DNA of 64,000 bases from contig JAEUNO010000036.1 of the NCBI GenBank assembly GCA_016791045.1, positions 27,620 to 91,619 on the forward strand, in the 5' to 3' direction. This DNA is from Methyloversatilis sp. Its GTDB lineage: Bacteria; Pseudomonadota; Gammaproteobacteria; Burkholderiales; Rhodocyclaceae. The position numbers were made by a program, and so were the translations under genes. The notes beneath the pieces were generated by a model, which did no database searches, was not told the DNA's origin, and saw only the letters and a program-made list of their open reading frames with translations. Of this stretch, positions 19,712-26,800 are shown piece after piece (the stretch's first letter is position 1; each line of letters starts with the position of its first letter).

Positions 19712-20484
19712 AGCACATCCAGTCACGCGACAACGCGCAGTTCAAGCAGCTGCGAAAGCTCGCCACGTCGTCGAAGGAGCGGCGTGACACCTCGAGCACG
19801 CTGATCGACGGCCTGCACCTGTTCCGCAGTGCGCTGGACGCCGGGCACCGCCCGTCGCTCGCCATCGTTGCCGAACGCGCCCTGCATCATCCCGATGTGT
19901 CCGCGCTGCTGGCGGAGCATGGCGACGCAGTGCTGTTGCTGGCCGACGGCCTGTTCGACGAACTGAGTCCGACCGACACGCCGACCGGTCTGCTCGGCCT
20001 GATCGATATTCCCGGCGCAGCGTCCGGACCGGTGCGCGGTGACTGTCTGGTGCTCGACGCGGTGCAGGACAGCGGCAACCTCGGCACGCTGCTGCGCGCG
20101 GCCTGGGCGACCGGTGTCGCCGACGTGCTGCTGACCACCGGTTGCGCCCAGGCCTGGAGTCCGAAAGTGCTGCGCGCCGGCCAGGGCGCCCATTTCAGCC
20201 TGCGCATCCGGGAGCACTGCGACGTGGCCGGGCTACTGCAAGGCTTCGCAGGCAAGATCGTCGCGACGCGGCTGGATGCGCAGACCTCGCCCTATGCCCT
20301 GGACCTGCGCGGACCGGTCGCCTGGCTGTTCGGCAATGAGGGCGCAGGGCTGTCGCCGGCGATCAGCGCGCTGGCCAGTGATGCGATACGGATTCCGATG
20401 CCCGGCGCAGCCGAGTCGCTGAACGTGGCCATGGCGGCAACGGTCTGCCTGTTCGAACAGGTGCGTCAGCGCCAGATGAGCTGA
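19708..20484 (+). CDS. TrmH/SpoU-family RNA 2'-O-methyltransferase
   Basis: A 258-residue SPOUT methyltransferase. It has an N-terminal substrate-binding domain (MKHIQSRDNAQFKQLRKLA), then the SpoU motifs: LVLDAVQDSGNLGTLLRAA (motif 1), VAWLFGNEGAGLSP (motif 2) and IPMPGAAESLNVAMAATVCL (motif 3, the knotted AdoMet site). It probably modifies rRNA, but the target nucleotide cannot be read from sequence. In related genomes this gene commonly follows rnhB directly; here the arsenic and ahp genes intervene. Confidence 0.9.
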   Translation: MKHIQSRDNAQFKQLRKLATSSKERRDTSSTLIDGLHLFRSALDAGHRPSLAIVAERALHHPDVSALLAEHGDAVLLLADGLFDELSPTDTPTGLLGLIDIPGAASGPVRGDCLVLDAVQDSGNLGTLLRAAWATGVADVLLTTGCAQAWSPKVLRAGQGAHFSLRIREHCDVAGLLQGFAGKIVATRLDAQTSPYALDLRGPVAWLFGNEGAGLSPAISALASDAIRIPMPGAAESLNVAMAATVCLFEQVRQRQMS

Positions 20485-20504
20485 CCGCACACTGTCAGCT
20501 CATC
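20475..20504. terminator. Hairpin between convergent genes
   Basis: A perfect 11-bp inverted repeat, GATGAGCTGAC (20475-20485) and GTCAGCTCATC (20494-20504), has an 8-base loop. It overlaps the stop of the methyltransferase and lies 7 bases before the stop of the response regulator on the other strand. There is no U-tract, so termination efficiency is uncertain; a shared bidirectional terminator is the simplest reading. Confidence 0.5.
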
Positions 20505-20510
20505 GTCCGC

Positions 20511-21194
20511 TCATTGCCCGAAGTCGCCGGCTGCGTCTGGTCGCGCCGCCCACGGCACCAGTCCGGCGGCCGTCGCCAGACGCACCAGTTCGACATCGCT
20601 GCGCACGTCGAGCTTCTGGCGGATTTCGCTCATGCGGTTCGATATCGTCTTAGGGCTGAGCTTGAGTGCGTCGGCGATCTCGTCGACCGACATGCCGGCC
20701 AGCAGCAGGCGGCAGATCTCGAATTCGCGTGGAGTCAGCACGTCAAGCCGCTTTTCGTCCGGCATGACATTGTCCAGCGCCAGCTGCTCGGCCACGCGCG
20801 GGCTGAGCGTGCGTCGCCCCTGCGCCGCGGCGAGCACGGCCTGCACCAGCGCTTCGGGTTCGGTGTCCTTGGTCAGGAAGCCGATCGCGCCGGCTTCCAG
20901 TGCCTGGCGCGCAAACGCAGGCTGCGCATGCATCGAGAACATCAGCACGCGGGCGCGGTTGTCCAGCGCCAGCATGCGGCGCGTCGCTTCGATGCCGCTG
21001 GCACCGGGCAGCGAAATGTCCATCACCACCACGTCCGGCTTGAGCATGCGGAACAGCTGATAGGCCTCGTCCGAGGTACCGGCTTCGCCGACCACCTCCA
21101 TGGCGCGGTTGTGTTCGAGAAAGCGACGGTAGCCGGCGCGCACGACGGCATGGTCGTCGACGAGCAGAACGCGGATCGGGCTGTGAAGACTCAT
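20511..21194 (-). CDS. NarL/FixJ-family response regulator
   Basis: A 227-residue two-domain regulator: a receiver domain (acidic pair D13-D14, phospho-acceptor D59 in VVVMDISLPG, Lys in FLTKD) and a LuxR-type helix-turn-helix (LTPREFEICRLLLAGMSVDEIADALKLS, split across two helices). It overlaps the histidine kinase gene upstream by 4 bases, so they form a pair. It is the last gene on this minus-strand run. The target genes are unknown. Confidence 0.93.
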   Translation of the reverse strand: MSLHSPIRVLLVDDHAVVRAGYRRFLEHNRAMEVVGEAGTSDEAYQLFRMLKPDVVVMDISLPGASGIEATRRMLALDNRARVLMFSMHAQPAFARQALEAGAIGFLTKDTEPEALVQAVLAAAQGRRTLSPRVAEQLALDNVMPDEKRLDVLTPREFEICRLLLAGMSVDEIADALKLSPKTISNRMSEIRQKLDVRSDVELVRLATAAGLVPWAARPDAAGDFGQ

Positions 21195-22546
21195 GTTTTT
21201 TCCTGTAGCGAAGTTTTCAGCGGCAACCAGGCATCGACCTGCCAGCCACCTTCGGGGCGCGGGCCGGCGCGGCAGTCACCGCCCAGCGCCAGTGCGCGTT
21301 CGCGCATGCCGACCAGACCGAAGCCACTTTCGGGTGTGGCATGCGGTCGCGGTTCGCCATCGTCACGCACGCGCAGCGACACCCGACCGGCGGCAGGATC
21401 GATGTCGAGCAGGATGTCGATGCGGGTGCAGCGCGCGTGCTTGACGGTATTGGTCATGCACTCCTGCACGATGCGGTACAGCGTGATGTCGTGCATCGCC
21501 GACAACTGGCCCAGATCCTCGTGCAGATCGAAATTCACCTGGGCCGAATCGGCGCAGCGGCTGCGCTGCTTGCCCAGTTCGCGCAACGCATGCCCCAGAC
21601 CCAGCTCTTCGATGTCGGGCGGGCGGAGGTGTTCGAGCAGGTTGCGCACCAGACGCAGCATGTGGCCGACCTGTTCCGACATCCAGCGTGCCGATTCGCG
21701 ATGCTCCGCCAGTTCCGGCCGGCCTTCGCAGGCGTCCGCCAGCAGCCGTGCATGCGGGTGGATCGCCACCAGATACGGACTCAGCTCGTCGTGCAGGTCG
21801 CGCGCCAGCGCATGGCGGATCTCCTCCTCGTGCGTGATCAGCTTGCGCAGCAGCCGCGCGCGTTCGTCGACCGCCGCTTCAAGGGTGGATGCCATGCTGT
21901 TGAACGATTCCGACAGCGGTGCCAGATCGCCCGGCCCGACGTTTTCCAGCCGCGCGTCGAGCCGTCCTTCGCCGATCGCCGACAGCGCACGCATCACGCT
22001 GCCCAGCGGATGCAGCGCCCGTCCGACCGCCCAGAACACCATCAGGCAGGCGATCAGCCCGATCGCGGCGACCATCGATGTCTGCTTGACGTAGTCGTCC
22101 CAGATCTCGCGCAGTTCGTCGTCGGCATTGGGCACCAGCAGGTAGTAGCCGATGACCTGCCGGCCCACCAGGATGTCCTTGCGCAGCGGCGAGCGGCTGC
22201 GCAGCCGCTCACCCATCCAGCCCAGCGCAAAGGGCGCCGATTGCTGCGGGCCGCTGCGCGAGCTCAAGATCAGCTGACCGCTGGCCGCCCGCACTTCCAC
22301 CGTCAGGTGGCGCAGGCTCCTCAGTTCGCGCGTGAGCTGGATGCTGGCGAGCAGGGCTTCTGCGCTGACGCCGACCGGCGGCGGCGACAGCGCGCTGGGC
22401 AGCAGCGCGTGCGCCAGCCGGGCCACCGATTCCATCTCGGCGACGGCGTCATCGTGGGCGTCGTACAGCCTGCGCACGCTGTCGGCAACGACCAGCAGGG
22501 TCATCAGCGACGCAATGATGAGGGTGAGTCTGATGCGCAGACTCAT
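21191..22546 (-). CDS. HisKA_3-type sensor histidine kinase
   Basis: A 451-residue membrane kinase with spans near residues 7-22 and 156-175 bracketing a periplasmic sensor of about 130 residues. A HAMP domain follows (around 176-230), then the HisKA_3 dimerisation box with the phospho-acceptor H252 (LARDLHDELSPYLV) and an HATPase domain with an N-box (ECMTNTVKHA) and a G-box (GFGLVGMRERALALGG). This kinase class partners NarL-type regulators, which agrees with the next gene. It starts 102 bases after the SLOG-like gene, so cotranscription with the TIR/CHAT locus is possible but unproven. Confidence 0.93.
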   Translation of the reverse strand: MSLRIRLTLIIASLMTLLVVADSVRRLYDAHDDAVAEMESVARLAHALLPSALSPPPVGVSAEALLASIQLTRELRSLRHLTVEVRAASGQLILSSRSGPQQSAPFALGWMGERLRSRSPLRKDILVGRQVIGYYLLVPNADDELREIWDDYVKQTSMVAAIGLIACLMVFWAVGRALHPLGSVMRALSAIGEGRLDARLENVGPGDLAPLSESFNSMASTLEAAVDERARLLRKLITHEEEIRHALARDLHDELSPYLVAIHPHARLLADACEGRPELAEHRESARWMSEQVGHMLRLVRNLLEHLRPPDIEELGLGHALRELGKQRSRCADSAQVNFDLHEDLGQLSAMHDITLYRIVQECMTNTVKHARCTRIDILLDIDPAAGRVSLRVRDDGEPRPHATPESGFGLVGMRERALALGGDCRAGPRPEGGWQVDAWLPLKTSLQEKT

Positions 22547-22648
22547 GCGGGTAATCCGGTCGGGGCAGGGCTTGCATGCTAATGCGAAGGTCGCCGGGAA
22601 ATGTTCCCGCTTGTTTCCCTTGCGCCCGCCCGGATTCGCGGATCCGCG

Positions 22649-23212
22649 TCAGGCGAGCAGACGCGTGTCGATGTGCTCGATCAGGCCGCCGTGCGCGCCG
22701 ACCTCGGCCACCATGTGAGCCGTACCGCCCGGACCCTCCGGACCGTCGCCATTCCACAGGCAGACGAAGCACAGCGCGCCGCCGGCATGCGCGAACGCTT
22801 CGTCGACCAGCCACCGATTGCAGGCTTCGTAGGGATCGCGGCCGTCGGCCAGCGGACCCAGCGCTGTCGGCATGTCCAGCACCGTTGCGCCGGGTGCCGA
22901 AAGCGCCCGGCGATAGCGTTCGACCCAGCGTTCGCCGTGCAGAGACGGTCTGACCGAGGTCTGCTCGAAGGTGGCGATGTCGAAGGGCAGCAGGATGTGG
23001 CGTCTCACCCCGCGTTCGAGGCACGCCTCCAGGAACAGCAGGTCACCGCCCGACGCGGCCTGACTGAACGCGATGTCGCCGGCACCTGCGCCGTGCCGAT
23101 CGAGTGCGGCGGCGATCGCCGCCGCCGCCGCAGGCTCCATTGCCGGCGGAAAGCGCGGCGTGGCGCGGTCGGGACGGTCCATCAGGTGACCGCTGAACAG
23201 GAAAGTCGTCAT
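22649..23212 (-). CDS. Small SLOG-like Rossmann protein of the TIR/CHAT locus
   Basis: A 187-residue single-domain protein. It opens with a beta strand and glycine turn (TFLFSGHL), has a GG-D motif in QAASGGDLLFLEACLERG near residue 55, a strand HILLPF, and a C-terminal WNGDGPEGPGGTAHMV. That pattern resembles the SLOG (Smf/DprA-LOG) nucleotide-binding fold found in TIR- and CHAT-linked proteins; this is my reading of motifs and not a database result. There is no signal peptide or membrane span. It lies 40 bases downstream of the M15 peptidase gene and closes the set. If the fold is right, it could sense a nucleotide made by the TIR protein. Confidence 0.6.
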   Translation of the reverse strand: MTTFLFSGHLMDRPDRATPRFPPAMEPAAAAAIAAALDRHGAGAGDIAFSQAASGGDLLFLEACLERGVRRHILLPFDIATFEQTSVRPSLHGERWVERYRRALSAPGATVLDMPTALGPLADGRDPYEACNRWLVDEAFAHAGGALCFVCLWNGDGPEGPGGTAHMVAEVGAHGGLIEHIDTRLLA

Positions 23213-23252
23213 GGCACGCAGTGCAGCAGCAAAGCAGGTTCGATCCGCCGCA

Positions 23253-23828
23253 TCATGCCGTATCGCTGGTCAGTCCCGGTACGTAACGATAGGCGCCGGA
23301 GCGCGGATCACGCACGTAGCTCAACAGTTGCCGACGGTTCGGTGCGCCGCCCGGGGGGCGGAGCGACACGTGCACCCAACCCGAATTCGGGCCCTTGGCC
23401 GGGTCGTAGCACTCGCAGATGATCTGGTCGAATACCTTGACGTGCGCCGCCACCCACTCAGCGAGCGCGATCGTGGCGACACCGACGATTTCGATGTCGC
23501 ATGCCTCACCGCGCGCATGCTGGCTGCTGCTGACCCAGCTCGACGGCTTGCGCTTCAGGGCGCGTTCTAGGGCCTGGCTGCGGAACACGCTGTTCGGCGA
23601 GAAGCTGCCGAACTTCGTGCGCACCGGCTCGAGCACCTCGCGCGCCAGATGTACTGCGGCGCGCAGCTCGGCATCCGACGGAAAGGCGTTCGGAATGCCC
23701 TGGCGCGATGCAATGTCGGAGCGGGTCAGTTCGTACAGCCGGAAGTGCGGCGACACCTTGTCCCGCGGCTGGCAGCCGGCGATGTGCAGCGCGCCGAGCG
23801 CCACCTTTGCCAGATCGCGGTCGCTCAT
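23253..23828 (-). CDS. M15-type zinc peptidase (D,D-carboxypeptidase-like)
   Basis: A 191-residue protein resembling the peptidase M15A C-terminal domain, common in phage endolysins and cell-wall carboxypeptidases. The expected zinc ligands are H104 and D111 (SSQHARGEACDIEI) and H153 (SGWVHVSL). The N-terminal HFRLYELTRSD and VLEPVRTKFG segments also match the family. No signal peptide is visible, so it should be cytoplasmic unless another factor exports it. Its ATG overlaps the stop of the giant CHAT gene by 4 bases, showing tight linkage. The substrate is unknown. Confidence 0.78.
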   Translation of the reverse strand: MSDRDLAKVALGALHIAGCQPRDKVSPHFRLYELTRSDIASRQGIPNAFPSDAELRAAVHLAREVLEPVRTKFGSFSPNSVFRSQALERALKRKPSSWVSSSQHARGEACDIEIVGVATIALAEWVAAHVKVFDQIICECYDPAKGPNSGWVHVSLRPPGGAPNRRQLLSYVRDPRSGAYRYVPGLTSDTA

Positions 23829-26800
23829 GGCAGCTCCCGGAAGCGGTTGCGCATGCTGACCAGCGCCGAAATCACCGGCTTCAGTCCGCCGTCTTCACGG
23901 CTCGATGGCGCAGCATCTCCGGCATCGAGCAGTGCGACCATGAAATCGAAGTTTTCGGTGATCGATGCGCGCTCCCGAGGGCTGGCGCCGCGGCGAAATG
24001 CGTTCAGGTATTCGTTCAGCACGCGGTCGAATCTTTCATCGATGACGTCGTTGCGGACTGGCGCGCGCTTCGCCGGCTTGCGGGCCGGCGCGCGAGAACG
24101 TTTGCCGGCGGGTTTGTCGGGCGGCGCCGGCAGCGCTTCGGTGATCATCGCCAGCAGCCGGCAATTGGCGATGCCGGTCGCCAGCCACAGGCCGGGCTCG
24201 TCGCAATATTCGGCCTCGCACGCGACGCGGATGCGTTCCGCCTCGCTGAGCAACGTGTCACGTGCCCACAGCGGTGTGTAGTCCGGATCGCCCGCCGTGG
24301 CGAACAGGTCGGCCAGTGCGCTGTTGACGAACGGGTAGGCGCTGCTGTGGCCCTCCATTTCGAACGCGTCGCGATAGTAGGTGGCCATGTTGACCAGTGA
24401 CTCCTGGCGCTCCTGCCCGGTGGTCACCAGCGCAAGCCGCTTGCATGCGGCACCCATCATGTTCAGGCGCTCCGGTGTGCGGGCGCGCTGGATCAGCAGA
24501 TCCAGCTCCATGATGGCCGCGATGATCGAGGTGCGCAGCGCTTCGCGCAGGGCTTCGTCCGGCGCGCCGCCGGCGAGCGAGTCCAGCCAGCGTCGTCCCG
24601 CCAGGCGAACGCGGAAATTGGCGCACTGTTCGACCACCCGGATCGGGCAATCGCCCTTGCTGGCCGACAGCGCAGCGTCGAGATGTTCGATCGCCCGTGC
24701 GTAGTCACCGATCTCGCCCCACAGGAAGCCGAGCGCGGCGCGCACATCGGCGCGGGCCAGCCACCTTTCGCGGCTGGCGTCGGGCACGCGGTCGAACAGT
24801 GCGTCGACGCTGCCCTGCAGCCACCTGCCGTCGGTTGCGGACGACTGCATGCGCACCGACTCGCGCATGTTGTCGAGATGGCTGACCAGCTCGGCATGCG
24901 AGTGCAGCGGTCCGGCCGGCCGGGCGGTCGAGCGCGCGCCGTCACCCTGTGCGCGCAGCAGGCGGAAGCCCGGATCACCGTAGCACTGGTAGGCGCCGAA
25001 TGTATTCGACTGCGGATGCTGCTGCACGCAGGCGCGTCGCGCCGCCCGCACGGACTCGCCGAAGGTGTCGCCGGCCAGCATGCGCTGATAGAACGTGGCG
25101 GCAAAGGTCTTGGCCGCATCGTCATCGACCGCCCAGCCGGCGGCCACCACCGCCTTCACGCCCATGCGGATGAACTGCACCCCCAGATTGGCAGCCAGCG
25201 CGGGGAAGGCCTGCTTGTCCTGCGAGCGTGTCTTGCCGAGGTGACAGCAGTTGATGAACACCAGTTCGGGTACATAGCGCATCTGTTCGACATCGCCCGG
25301 CGTGAGCAGCACGCCGTGGCCGATCACCATCCCCGACAGCGGCTTGTCACCCGCCGACGTCGGTGCGCCGTGGTGGCCCTCGACCCGATAGTCGTGTTCG
25401 CCGTGACCGGCCAGATGCAGGATGCGCCAGCGGCGACGGTGCAGGCTTTCGAGAATGTCGGTATGGGTCGCGTCGATGCACGCATCGGTCTGGTAACCCA
25501 GTTCGGTCAGGCATTCGGCAACGTGCTGCGCTTCGTCGCGCGCGCCCGGCAGGTCGATGAACTTGTCCCAGCCTTCCAGATCCGGGTGGCCGATGACCAG
25601 TGCCGACAGTTCGGTGCCGTGCACCGGCTGCGCCCGGAATTCCGGCGTCCTGAGGGCGCGCAGCAGGCCGCTGCGGGCGGCCGGCGGCAGCGGATTGGTC
25701 GCCCAGCGGTCTTCCAGCAACTCCCATGGATAGGCGGCCGATTTTTCGTCGAGCACCAGCAGCAGGTTGTGATTTTCCGGTGCCAGCTCCTTGAGCCGGT
25801 TGGGCAGCAGCATGTCGAACAGCGTGCGCGCCGCTTCGCGATTGCGACCGGGTTGCGTGCACGCGCGTTCGATGAACCTGGCGGCCAGCGACAACTGGCC
25901 CAGGCCGATGGTTTCCTCGGCACGCGCACGGTTGGTCGATGACACGAAGCGCAACCGCGTGTCTTCCGGGTCGGTGCATATTTCCAGCCGGTGCCACCAG
26001 TCGCCGTCGCTGTCGAAGCTGACCCGGCGGCGCCCGCCGTCGCCCGCGTGCACGGTCTGCTCCGGCCAGCGCACGTCGGCGCCGAAATCGACCGATGCCA
26101 GCACGTCATCCAGCGCGTCGGCGGCATTGATGGTCACGTCCTGGAACAGTTCGATCAGTTGCAGTTTCGACAGGTAGATGCGGTCCCCCAGACCTGCGTC
26201 GATCAGCCGGCGATTGGTGTTCACGACCGCGCGCAGCAGCGCCTCGATCGAATCGCGCAAGGTCATGCCGCCGGCACCGCTGCCGATCAATACCGTGCTC
26301 AGCCCCATCGAACGCATGTCGGCGGCGCGGATCGGACGTTTTCCCTCCGGCATCTGCACCAGTTCGAAACAGTAGGTCAGCAGTGCGTCCGACACCGTGG
26401 ATTCGAGCCGTCCGGGCGACAAGGTGCCCAGTTCGCCCAGGCCGACCACGATGGCTGCGACCGGACGCGCCTCGGGCGTGTCGTTGTAGAACAGGGCGCT
26501 GCTGCCGATCTGCCCTGGATACAGGCCCAGATCCATGCGTTGCGTCAGCGGCCCGACCTGCTCGCCGGGACGAGTCAGCTGCTTGTCGAGCGCGCGTTCG
26601 GCGCTGACGATGCTGTCGCCCAGATAGTGGCCCACCATCAGCGGATGCTTCACGTAGCTCAGGTCGCCATGGGTGAGCTGCACCTCGAGTCCGGGCAGTG
26701 CAGGCGCTTCGGTGGGCTGCGGACTGCCCGGACCGAAGCCCAGACGCTCGACCTCGGCCGCCGTCGGGATGGCATCGAGCACGGGGGACGATGTGCCGTG

